A stretch of 5,747 bases of DNA, taken from NCBI GenBank assembly GCA_945952575.1, contig CAMFIY010000196.1, positions 1 through 5,747 on the forward strand, given 5' to 3'. The notes below the pieces were generated by a model. It saw only the letters and a list, made by a program, of their open reading frames with translations. It had not been told where the DNA came from and ran no database searches. The stretch comes from an uncultured Leucobacter sp. GTDB taxonomy: Bacteria; Actinomycetota; Actinomycetes; Actinomycetales; Microbacteriaceae. This document shows, piece after piece, positions 1 to 5,747 of this stretch; the first letter of the stretch is position 1; each line of letters begins with the position of its first letter. The translations under genes and the position numbers were made by a program.

Positions 1-102
1 GGTGGCGGGGTGGGTGGGGAGGGGGGCGGTCTTGCCGTTCTTCTCGAGCGCGTGGGCGATGGATGCGGGCACGCCGAGTTCGGCGAATGTTTGCGTGGTC
101 AC
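1..102 (-). CDS. DEAD-box RNA helicase, N-terminal fragment (runs off left edge)
   Basis: The minus-strand reading frame starts at a GTG (102-100) and stays open to the left edge, giving 34 codons. A Shine-Dalgarno-like GAAAGG lies just upstream (minus-strand text CGAAAGGTCCAC before GTG). The peptide begins VTTQTFAELGVPASIAHALE and continues KNGKTAPLPTHPAT. The TFAELGV...ALEKNGKTAP pattern is the usual lead-in to the Q motif of actinobacterial DEAD-box helicases (RhlE/DeaD type), ATP-dependent RNA unwinding enzymes of the cytoplasm. The Q motif itself is normally PFPIQxAT, but here it reads PLPTHPAT, missing the aromatic residue and the adenine-sensing glutamine. The helicase core (Walker A, DEAD) lies outside the window. 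The family call therefore rests on about 25 residues; the open frame, start and ribosome-binding site are directly visible. The gene is transcribed divergently from the hydrolase gene. Confidence 0.62.
   Translation of the reverse strand, partial: MTTQTFAELGVPASIAHALEKNGKTAPLPTHPAT
7..26 (+). other. G-quadruplex-type G-run tract
   Basis: The plus strand carries four G runs of 4, 3, 4 and 6 bases separated by single T, T and A bases. This fits the canonical G3+N1-7 four-tract quadruplex pattern. The tract lies inside the helicase coding sequence, on its template-complement side, exactly where the Q-motif codons read abnormally. It may be a real structure-forming sequence or the result of base-calling bias toward G at a low-quality sequence end; the two cannot be separated here. 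Confidence 0.4.
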
Positions 103-186
103 GTGGACCTTTCGTGTCAGTTGCACTGAGAACACAGATCAGCCGTTCGAGTCGCGGGCTCCGCCAGTGCGTTCGGGCCTCGCGCG

Positions 187-209
187 GTACGGACTCGCAG
201 CGTACGGAC
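187..209 (+). repeat. Short direct repeat GTACGGAC x2
   Basis: GTACGGAC occurs at 187-194 and again at 202-209, a period of 15 bp, in the spacer between the helicase and hydrolase genes. The second copy is followed by GGATGTCC, which makes a small GGAC/GTCC inverted repeat. It could be a pair of half-sites for a regulator of the divergent genes, but it is short and may be chance in GC-rich DNA. Confidence 0.25.
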
Positions 210-322
210 GGATGTCCGATGCGGTTCCGATCAATGACGGGTCCGCACGACGCCTGCGATGTCGATGGCTTCCTCTATCGTAGGGGAAACGGCTGGGAAT
301 TCCGCAAACGCGCACCTCGGCC

Positions 323-340
323 GTGTGAATCCCATCACAC
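323..340 (+). promoter_or_regulatory. CRP/GlxR-type operator, TGTGA-N6-TCACA
   Basis: The sequence is GTGTGA-ATCCCA-TCACAC, a perfect 6-bp inverted repeat around a 6-base spacer. The core TGTGA-N6-TCACA is the canonical half-site spacing of cAMP-binding CRP-family regulators, including the actinobacterial global regulators GlxR and Crp (established knowledge). Its centre is about 47 bp upstream of the hydrolase ATG and about 230 bp from the helicase GTG, so the hydrolase gene is the likelier target. I could not identify convincing -35/-10 hexamers nearby, so activation versus repression is undecided. Confidence 0.6.
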
Positions 341-349
341 CGATCGGTG
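338..349 (+). repeat. 12-bp perfect palindrome overlapping the CRP-type site
   Basis: CACCGATCGGTG is a perfect palindrome with no spacer. It shares its first three bases with the right end of the TGTGA-N6-TCACA site. A second dimeric regulator could bind here and compete with the CRP-type protein, or the palindrome may be incidental to the larger inverted repeat that surrounds it. Confidence 0.4.
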
Positions 350-369
350 CGTGGCGATGAGCGGCAATC

Positions 370-373
370 GGAG
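370..373 (+). promoter_or_regulatory. Ribosome binding site of the hydrolase gene
   Basis: GGAG lies 5 bases before the ATG at 379. This supports that ATG over other starts in the frame. Confidence 0.6.
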
Positions 374-378
374 CGAAC

Positions 379-2088
379 ATGAAGAATCCCGCGGAACGCG
401 TGCCCCCGATCCTTCGACCGGATCGCCTGCCCGCCCTGCCCGCGTGCACGGCCCTCGTGCTCGCCTGGCTCGCGCTCACACCGTCGCTCCTGCCGCGCGG
501 GCCGCTGTTCCAGGGGCTGCTCTGCGCGGTCGCCGGGCTGCTCGGCTACGCACTCGGCGCCGCCGCGAACTGGGTGCTGCGCGGCGCAGGGATCCCGCTC
601 ATCCCGTCGCGCTCCGTCGCACGGGTGCTGCTCGCAGTCGCCGTGCTCGGCTCCGCGGGCATGCTCTGGCTCGCGCATCACTGGCAGCAGGAGCAGCGGA
701 GACTGATCGGGATGGATCCGGCCCCGGCGGTCGACCCGCTGCTCGCCCTCCTCGTCGCCGTGGCGGCATTCGCCGTGCTGATCGTCGTCGCGCGCGCGGT
801 GCGCGGGCTCGGCCGCTGGCTCGGCGGCGTGATCGGCAGGGTGTTCCCGCTGCGGATCGCCGTCGTCATCGGTATGGTCGCGGCCATCTGGGCGACGGCG
901 GCGTTCGTGCACGGGGTTGCGATCGGCCGGGTCGGGGCCTCGCTCGACGCGAGCTTTCTCGCCGTCAACGACGAGTTCAGCACGGACGTGCCGGCGCCCT
1001 CGCTCGCTGAGGTCTCCGGCGGCCCCGGCTCCGCGGTGGCGTGGCAGGATCTCGGCAGGCAGGGCCGCATCTTCATCGCGAACACCCCGACCCGGGAGCA
1101 GATCGCCGGTTTCTTCGCCGAAGGGGGCGGCTCGGAGGCCGCCGACGCCGTCCGGCAGCCGATCCGCGTGTATGTCGGGTCGGATCCGGATGACGCCGAC
1201 CTTCGGGCCCGAGCCGATGCCGCCGTCGATGAACTGGAACGGACCGGTGCATTCGACCGGGCGGTGATCAACGTCGCCACCGGCACCGGACGCGGCTGGG
1301 TCAACGAGAACCAGGCCAGAGCCCTCGAATACCTCAGGCACGGCGACACGGCGACCGTCAGCATCCAGTACTCGCATCTGCCGAGCTGGATGTCGTACCT
1401 CGTCGACGGCGATCGGCCGCGCCAGGCCGGGCAGGCGCTGTTCGAGGCCGTGTATGCGCGTTGGACAGAGCTTCCCCCGGACCGCCGGCCGAAGCTCGTG
1501 GTGAGCGGCGAGAGTCTCGGGTCCTTCGGAAGCGAGGGCGCGTTCTCCGGCGCGCAGGATCTGGCGGCGCGCACCGACGGGGCGCTCTGGGTCGGGCCGA
1601 CGGCCAGCAACGCGCTGTGGCAGCGGCTCGTGCACGATCGGGAACCCGGTTCCCCCGTGTACCTGCCGGTGGCCGACGGCGGCGAGACGGTGAGATTCTC
1701 GGCCGACGGGCGGGCCTGGGCCGGACCCGCCGGCGGAGTCGCTCCCTGGGCGGGGCCCCGCGTCGGCTACCTGCAGCACGCGAACGATCCGGTGACCTGG
1801 CTCGACGCCGCCTCGGTCTTCTCCGCCCCCGAGCTGCTGACGGGGGCCCGAGGGCCGGGCATCCCGGATCAGATGATCTGGATCCCCGTCGTGACGGCGC
1901 TGCAGCTCGCCGTCGATCAGCTCGCCTCCGGGGTGCCGGACGGCCAGGGGCATGAGTTCGGGCAGGCGCCGGCATACGCCTGGGCGGCGATCCTGCCGCC
2001 TCCCGGCTGGGCGGCCTCCGATACGGTTCGGCTGGCGGCGGAGCTGACGGAGTTGCGCCTCACCGACCTGGACTCGAGCTCCTCGTGA
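379..2088 (+). CDS. Membrane alpha/beta-hydrolase, Abhydrolase_9 family (569 aa)
   Basis: Predicted membrane-anchored serine hydrolase of the Abhydrolase_9 type, a family common in actinobacteria with unknown physiological substrate (lipid or ester cleavage is the usual guess). The N-terminal part carries about four to five hydrophobic segments (roughly residues 22-38, 43-67, 81-100, 119-139 and 159-178), matching the family's membrane domain. The catalytic domain follows from about residue 220. Visible motifs are the family's GTGRGWVN stretch (302-309), the nucleophile elbow GESLG (377-381, Ser379) in SGESLGSFGSEGAF, a candidate acid Asp470 in LQHANDPVTWL, and a candidate catalytic His525 in GHEFG near the C-terminus. 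The length is normal for the family and all motifs are present, so the enzyme looks intact. The start is backed by GGAG at 370. A CRP-type operator lies just upstream, and the gene converges on the TelA gene 24 bp beyond its stop. The family call is firm; the acid and base assignments and the substrate are inference. Confidence 0.9.
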   Translation: MKNPAERVPPILRPDRLPALPACTALVLAWLALTPSLLPRGPLFQGLLCAVAGLLGYALGAAANWVLRGAGIPLIPSRSVARVLLAVAVLGSAGMLWLAHHWQQEQRRLIGMDPAPAVDPLLALLVAVAAFAVLIVVARAVRGLGRWLGGVIGRVFPLRIAVVIGMVAAIWATAAFVHGVAIGRVGASLDASFLAVNDEFSTDVPAPSLAEVSGGPGSAVAWQDLGRQGRIFIANTPTREQIAGFFAEGGGSEAADAVRQPIRVYVGSDPDDADLRARADAAVDELERTGAFDRAVINVATGTGRGWVNENQARALEYLRHGDTATVSIQYSHLPSWMSYLVDGDRPRQAGQALFEAVYARWTELPPDRRPKLVVSGESLGSFGSEGAFSGAQDLAARTDGALWVGPTASNALWQRLVHDREPGSPVYLPVADGGETVRFSADGRAWAGPAGGVAPWAGPRVGYLQHANDPVTWLDAASVFSAPELLTGARGPGIPDQMIWIPVVTALQLAVDQLASGVPDGQGHEFGQAPAYAWAAILPPPGWAASDTVRLAAELTELRLTDLDSSSS

Positions 2089-2112
2089 CGATCCGGTCCT
2101 CGGAACGGCTCG

Positions 2113-3498
2113 TCAGCTGGTGAGCTTGCCCAGGAGATCCTCGCCCGGGTCGCCCGCCGCGCCCGTCTGAGGCGAATCCGCCGCGGTGGCCGCGACGCCC
2201 GCTCGGCTCACGTTCGCGACTGCGCGCTGGGAGGCGATCACCGCGTCCTCGATCACGGCCTCGCCGCGCTCGAGGGCCTGCAGGTTCTTCGCCCGCAGCG
2301 CCCGCCCGGCGCGATCCGCCTCGACGATGGACGCGCACTGGGCCTTCACCGAATCGATCACGGCCCAGATCGTCTCCTCGGTGATCACCGGGGCCTGTGC
2401 GGCCTGGGCGACCATGTCCACCGACTTCGCGGTCTCGGCGAAGGAGCCCTGGATCAGCTTGTTGGTCCCCTCCTGAACGGAGGCGCCCAGCTCTGCGCCC
2501 TCGCGGGCGAAGGCGGCCTGCTGCCACATCGCGAGCGACTGCCTGGCCGACGGCAGGCCCATCGTGCGGAAGGTCGCGAGGCGCCGACGCAGCGCGAAGG
2601 TGGTGACGATGAGGTTGCGCGTGGCCGGTGCGTGGGCGAAGCCGAGGAAGAACTGCGAGCGCCAGTCGGCCCAGCTCTTCTCGGTCTCGGAGAGCACGAG
2701 GGAGAGGTTGCTGTGGATCTCGCGCAGCTCGTTCACCGAAATGGTCCGGCCCTGGTATTCGACGGACTCCGAACCGGAGGCCTCCGCGCCGCGCAGCGCC
2801 GCGTCGGCCCCGTCGAACTCCGTGCGCAGCTCTTCGATCACCTGCTCGAGCGCGGCGAGTACCGCGACCACGTCGTCCATGTGCTCGAGGGTCTGCTTGT
2901 GCAGGATCTGGCCGCGTGCGATGTTGTCGGAGAGCGCCGTCTCCATCTCCTGCAGTTTGACCTCGGCGAGATCGATCTTGTCGGCGATCGGCTTCGATTC
3001 CCGGATCATGGTGCTCAAGGTGTACTTGGTCTTCTTGAACCAGCCGACGACGGTGTTCACCGCCTCTTCGAGCTTTTGCGAGCGCCACTTCTTCTCGAAG
3101 CCATCCATGGTGCGCAGCATGTCGTTGACGATCGCGTCGGCCTCCGGCACCTTGATGTCCCGCTGCGCCTCGAGGAGCTGTACGGAGGCGCTGTTCATCT
3201 TCTGCATGACCGGACCGCCGAACGTCACGATCTGGTTCACGTCCTCGACGAACTTGCGCGCCAGCGCCGGTGCTCCCCGCTTCAGATCGGCGAGCTGCTG
3301 CTCGGTCAGCAGGCTGCGGAACTTGAACACCGCCTCCTCGGGGCGCTGCACGGCTGCTGCCGCGTCCGAGGCCTCCGCGACGGCGGTCTCGAGCGCCGAG
3401 CCGGGGACCTCATTCGCCGGAGCGTCGCCGGCCTCGAGCAGCTGGGCGAAATCGACCGCGACGGCGGGCTCGGCGGTGCGGGGCGTGGGTTCGGGCAT
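2113..3498 (-). CDS. TelA-family toxic anion resistance protein (461 aa)
   Basis: Soluble, mostly alpha-helical protein of the TelA family (toxic anion resistance, Pfam TelA), named from plasmid tellurite resistance. Chromosomal members are linked to envelope stress and antimicrobial tolerance, with no known catalytic activity. Residues 1-50 are an acidic, Ala/Pro-rich low-complexity lead. The TelA domain runs from about 60 to 430. Family-like stretches include the early FGGPVMQKMNSAS (93-105), the coiled-coil-prone FEKKWRSQKLEEAVNTVVGWFKK region (134-156), a long helix around 170-230, and APATRNLIVTTFALRRR (290-306), typical of the family's C-terminal half. A short Gly/Pro-rich tail ends in GKLTS. 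There is no signal peptide or membrane segment, so it is cytoplasmic. The start has a strong AAGGAAG ribosome site. It is the last gene of a three-gene operon, 21 bp after the membrane protein. No ter genes are visible in the window, so tellurite resistance as such is not supported. Confidence 0.88.
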   Translation of the reverse strand: MPEPTPRTAEPAVAVDFAQLLEAGDAPANEVPGSALETAVAEASDAAAAVQRPEEAVFKFRSLLTEQQLADLKRGAPALARKFVEDVNQIVTFGGPVMQKMNSASVQLLEAQRDIKVPEADAIVNDMLRTMDGFEKKWRSQKLEEAVNTVVGWFKKTKYTLSTMIRESKPIADKIDLAEVKLQEMETALSDNIARGQILHKQTLEHMDDVVAVLAALEQVIEELRTEFDGADAALRGAEASGSESVEYQGRTISVNELREIHSNLSLVLSETEKSWADWRSQFFLGFAHAPATRNLIVTTFALRRRLATFRTMGLPSARQSLAMWQQAAFAREGAELGASVQEGTNKLIQGSFAETAKSVDMVAQAAQAPVITEETIWAVIDSVKAQCASIVEADRAGRALRAKNLQALERGEAVIEDAVIASQRAVANVSRAGVAATAADSPQTGAAGDPGEDLLGKLTS

Positions 3499-3502
3499 GA
3501 GG

Positions 3503-3509
3503 CTTCCTT
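3503..3509 (-). promoter_or_regulatory. Ribosome binding site of the TelA-family gene
   Basis: The minus strand reads AAGGAAG in the 21-bp gap after the preceding stop codon, with 4 bases between it and the ATG at 3498. It fixes the start and suggests efficient independent initiation within the operon. Confidence 0.65.
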
Positions 3510-3519
3510 ACTCGGCTTC

Positions 3520-4506
3520 TTACTGCTTCTCGCGGTCGGTGTAGACATCCGACAGCTTGGCTTCGTCGACGGTCCTGATGAGGGAGTCGAGGGCGACCTT
3601 GAACTCGAGGTCGCGTGATTCGTTGACCTGTTTGATGTTCTCGACGAGCTGTGCGTCGACGGACTCCACGGCGCGCTGCACCTCGCGGGCCCGTTCCTCG
3701 GGGTTGCTCCAGTACTGGGGGTTGCGCCGGATGTCGCCGTAGTAGTCGTCCGCGAGAGCTTTGGTGAGCTTCGCCAGCGTGTCCTTGTACTGCACGGTGA
3801 GGAGGCGCAGCTGCTGCTCGGTGCCGCGCTGGCGGACGCGGACGAACAGTTCGGAGACGTGCTCGGCAAGGGTCCGGATCCGGTCGCCCAGGTCCGGATG
3901 CGCCGCCGCGCGCTCGCGCAGTCCTTCGATCGCGTGTCGGATGAACTCGCCGTCCTCGCCGCGCAGCGCCGAGGAGAGCTCCTTCTCCAGCCTGCGTGCG
4001 GATCCCAGCGCCCGACCGCTCTTGCGGGAGCGCCGGATCAGCGTGACGGCGACCGTCGCGGCGGCTGCGAACAGGATCACAACGCCGACGCCGACCGCGA
4101 TCCCGGCGCCGAGGTCGTTCGTCGCGGCGGAGTCGCCGGGGGCATCGGTCGGGACGAGCGTGCTCGCGATCGCCGCGACGGCCTCTCCGCCGTCGTCCTT
4201 TCCCTGGGAGTTCAGGGCGGTCGCGATCGCGGTCGCGTCGCCGTCGGACGCGACGAAGCTCAGATCCTTCTTGCGATCCTCGATGACGATCACGGTGTCG
4301 GCGCCCGTCGCCTGCTTGAACTGCGAGGCGATCGTCCCCGAGGAGAGGACGTTCTCGGCCTGATCCGGAGACGGGATCACCACGACCCGCACGCCGCTCG
4401 GCAGCACGCCGCCCAGTTCGGAGGCGTTCGAGATCGAGGCGCCGTCCACCTGGCACACGGTCTGCGAGCCGCAGGCGTCTACGATCTCGCCGATGTTGTC
4501 CACCAT
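3520..4506 (-). CDS. Single-pass membrane protein, extracytoplasmic alpha/beta domain plus helical cytoplasmic tail (328 aa)
   Basis: Function unknown. Residues 1-120 alternate strands and helices (VRVVVIPSPD 39-48, ADTVIVIEDRKKDLSFV 69-85), resembling a small TPM-like or Rv1476-like alpha/beta domain; two cysteines (C12, C18) near the N-terminus could form a disulfide. A linker leads to one membrane helix at about 133-157, followed by RRSRKSGR, which by the positive-inside rule puts the N-terminus outside. Residues 165-328 are charged and helical, with coiled-coil character and a YYGDIRRNPQYW insert (255-266). This tail recalls the helix pattern of XpaC, the usual partner of TelA (inference). 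There is no signal peptide, and this is not a start error: an in-frame TGA at 4545-4543 is followed by no start codon until the ATG at 4506. The ribosome site is weak (AGG, 6-base spacing). It lies 25 bp after the VWA gene and 21 bp before the TelA gene. Confidence 0.82.
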   Translation of the reverse strand: MVDNIGEIVDACGSQTVCQVDGASISNASELGGVLPSGVRVVVIPSPDQAENVLSSGTIASQFKQATGADTVIVIEDRKKDLSFVASDGDATAIATALNSQGKDDGGEAVAAIASTLVPTDAPGDSAATNDLGAGIAVGVGVVILFAAAATVAVTLIRRSRKSGRALGSARRLEKELSSALRGEDGEFIRHAIEGLRERAAAHPDLGDRIRTLAEHVSELFVRVRQRGTEQQLRLLTVQYKDTLAKLTKALADDYYGDIRRNPQYWSNPEERAREVQRAVESVDAQLVENIKQVNESRDLEFKVALDSLIRTVDEAKLSDVYTDREKQ

Positions 4507-4531
4507 GTCGTGCCTAGTGATCTCCGTGCGC

Positions 4532-5747
4532 TCAGAAGTTGTTCATCACGGACTGGAAGGTCTCGGTGATCTTGCTCGGGTCGGTGGCGTCGAACACCTG
4601 GCCGCCCGAGGCCCGAGCGAGCTTCTGCAGCGACTCGACGTCGGCGCTGTTCGAGTACGCGATGGCGAAGATGCGCACGGGCTTGCTGTTGCCGCCTTCC
4701 TTGCCGTCCGCGTTGATCCGCTGGATCAGCGAGTCGAGCTGGGTCTGCGAATCGGTGTCCTCGCCGTCGGAGAGGACGACGATCGCGTTGATCCGCCCGG
4801 TCTCCGCGTGCGCCTTCATGTAGTCGTACGCCTTGGCGATCGCGTCGTACAGCGGCGTGCCGTTGCGCTGGCTGTTCGCCAGGTCGGCGACATCGCTCTT
4901 GAGCTGCTCCTTGTCCCCGCGCAGCGGTCCGAAGGGGCGGACGACGCCGATGCCCTCGACGACCGAGCCGTCGATCTCCGAACTGATGTCGGTGGTGAAG
5001 GCCCAGACGCCGATCTCGTCGGCCGGCCGCACCTGGCCGAGGGTCGCAGTGGAGCCCTGGATCGCTCCGTCCAAGCGGGTCCGCCCGTCGCCGATGCTCT
5101 CGTCCATCGAACCGGAGATGTCGATGAGCTGCAGGATCGCCGAGGGTTTGCGGATGGAGGCCCACTGATCGATGGCGGCGGAGACGACCTCGGGATCCGG
5201 CTGCTCCAGGGTGACGGCGGGAAGCGCCGGATCGATCCCGACCTGCGCGTTCAGATACCTGCTCACGTCGACCGATTCGTCGAGCGGCCGGAATCCGTAC
5301 TTGGGCAGGGTCTGCTGGGCCTCGGCGGTGTGCAGGAACTTCACGAACGCCGCGCCCGCCTGCTTCTGCTCGGGCGTCACCCACGCCGCGTCGAGCACCA
5401 CCGCGGGATTGTCGCTCCAGAGCGACCCCTCGCTCGGATACACGGCCACCAGCTTCTCGGCGGGGGGCGTCAGCTGCTCGCCCGGCTGCACGGTGTGCGA
5501 GTCCGGGTTGCCGATGTTGTAGTTGTACAGCGAGGTCTCCTCGAGCGCGATGGCGCTCACGTACGAGGATCCTGTGCCGGAGGTCTTGTCGGCGAGGTTC
5601 TGCAGGACCTTGCCCGTCGTGTCGCCGTAGTGGATCGCACCGGACTCGAAGACCTTCGAGAAGGCCTCCGACTTCTGGACGTCGGCGACGGTGAGGCCCT
5701 TGGTCTTGCCGCTCGCCGCGTACGACTGCATCAGCAGCATCGACATG
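4532..5747 (-). CDS. Substrate-binding-like and VWA domain protein (5' end beyond the window)
   Basis: The frame is open to the right edge; the ATG at 5746 is an internal Met, because the peptide begins inside a domain. Residue numbers count from that Met. Residues 1 to about 165 look like the C-terminal half of a type 2 periplasmic solute-binding fold (SBP_bac_11-like): YPSEGSLWSDNPAVVLDAAW (103-122) and EQKQAGAAFVKFLHTAEAQQ (126-145), then YGFRPLD. Residues about 203-400 are a von Willebrand factor A domain with a complete metal-ion-dependent adhesion site: DISGS (209-213), Thr297 in NGTPLYDAI, and Asp327 in VVLSDGED. It should therefore bind a divalent cation and a protein or ligand partner. 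The protein is probably secreted or membrane-anchored at its missing N-terminus (inference from the fold). I estimate 150-200 residues are missing. It is the most upstream visible gene of the operon with the membrane protein and TelA genes; the operon promoter lies outside the window. Confidence 0.87.
   Translation of the reverse strand, partial: MSMLLMQSYAASGKTKGLTVADVQKSEAFSKVFESGAIHYGDTTGKVLQNLADKTSGTGSSYVSAIALEETSLYNYNIGNPDSHTVQPGEQLTPPAEKLVAVYPSEGSLWSDNPAVVLDAAWVTPEQKQAGAAFVKFLHTAEAQQTLPKYGFRPLDESVDVSRYLNAQVGIDPALPAVTLEQPDPEVVSAAIDQWASIRKPSAILQLIDISGSMDESIGDGRTRLDGAIQGSTATLGQVRPADEIGVWAFTTDISSEIDGSVVEGIGVVRPFGPLRGDKEQLKSDVADLANSQRNGTPLYDAIAKAYDYMKAHAETGRINAIVVLSDGEDTDSQTQLDSLIQRINADGKEGGNSKPVRIFAIAYSNSADVESLQKLARASGGQVFDATDPSKITETFQSVMNNF

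Larger units (their letters stand above)
311..351 (+). repeat. Nested imperfect inverted repeat / potential hairpin
   Basis: Three paired blocks nest around one centre: CGCACC (311-316) with GGTGCG (346-351), TCGG (317-320) with CCGA (340-343), and TGTGA (324-328) with TCACA (335-339) around a 6-base loop. The arms mismatch only at a CCG bulge on the left and a TC bulge on the right, giving about 15 potential base pairs. It ends 27 bases before the hydrolase start codon, so it could fold in that gene's leader RNA if transcription starts upstream, or it may simply reflect the operator it contains. No T tract follows, so it is not an intrinsic terminator. Confidence 0.4.

Noticed and set aside
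276..282. TATCGT (plus) / TACGAT (minus) as a -10 promoter element
   Set aside because: No acceptable -35 hexamer lies 16-18 bp upstream in either orientation, so the promoter call would rest on a single weak hexamer.
2..283. A 93-codon plus-strand open frame at the left end
   Set aside because: It overlaps the helicase start on the other strand and its peptide resembles no family. The minus-strand frame explains the sequence better.
296..303. GGAATTCC palindrome
   Set aside because: It is only 8 bp and is not associated with any other repeat; it is expected by chance.
139..1953. A 604-codon minus-strand open frame opposite the hydrolase gene
   Set aside because: It is a shadow frame. The translation is rich in Arg/Gly/Asp/Pro with no recognisable domain, crosses the intergenic region, and the plus-strand frame carries a full set of hydrolase motifs. 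Long antisense open frames are expected at this GC content.
2087..2114. Possible bidirectional terminator between the convergent hydrolase and TelA genes (GACGA/TCGTC and TCCG/CGGA arms)
   Set aside because: The stem is short, has an unpaired ACGGC bulge on one side, overlaps the end of the hydrolase gene and the stop codon of the TelA gene, and has no T tract on either strand. Only 24 bp separate the stop codons and I see no convincing intrinsic terminator.
2113..3498. Calling the locus a tellurite resistance determinant
   Set aside because: Only the TelA-family protein supports it. No TerC, TerD, TerB or TehB-type genes are visible, and most chromosomal TelA-family proteins are not shown to confer tellurite resistance.
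2564..3618. Two long plus-strand open frames (328 and 326 codons) opposite the TelA-family gene
   Set aside because: They are antisense shadows of a clear TelA-family gene with a good ribosome site. Their peptides are Ser/Arg-rich or Leu/Glu/Arg-rich artefacts without domain features.

Overview
The window is very GC-rich and densely coded, with GC-ending codons throughout. The protein families point to a high-GC Gram-positive actinobacterium, most plausibly Micrococcales/Microbacteriaceae. No ribosomal or other marker gene is present to fix this, so the placement is inference.

Layout. (1) Bases 1-102, minus strand: the first 34 codons of a gene running off the left edge. They match the N-terminus of an actinobacterial DEAD-box RNA helicase, although its Q-motif region reads oddly and is unusually G-rich. 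(2) Bases 103-378: the intergenic region between the divergent helicase and hydrolase genes. It holds a perfect TGTGA-N6-TCACA site (the CRP/GlxR class of operator) overlapping a 12-bp perfect palindrome, both nested in a larger imperfect inverted repeat, about 40 bp before the next start codon. (3) Bases 379-2088, plus strand: a membrane-anchored alpha/beta-hydrolase of the Abhydrolase_9 family with a GESLG nucleophile elbow. (4) Bases 2113-5747, minus strand: three tightly spaced co-directional genes (gaps of 25 and 21 bp). In transcription order they are a substrate-binding-like plus VWA protein (5' end outside the window), a single-pass membrane protein with an extracytoplasmic alpha/beta domain and a helical cytoplasmic tail, and a TelA-family (toxic anion resistance) protein. 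The hydrolase and the TelA gene converge with only 24 bp between them.

How the genes may work together. The three-gene operon is the most interesting part. It joins a predicted surface ligand/metal-binding module (solute-binding fold plus a VWA domain with an intact MIDAS), a transmembrane linker protein and a soluble cytoplasmic TelA protein. This looks like an outside-to-inside sensing or envelope-stress assembly. The membrane protein's cytoplasmic half has the helical pattern of XpaC, the usual neighbour of TelA in Firmicutes, so the operon may be an actinobacterial, membrane-tethered version of the XpaC-TelA pair. That link is an inference from pattern and gene order. No RNA genes, CRISPR arrays, insertion sequences or transposases were seen.
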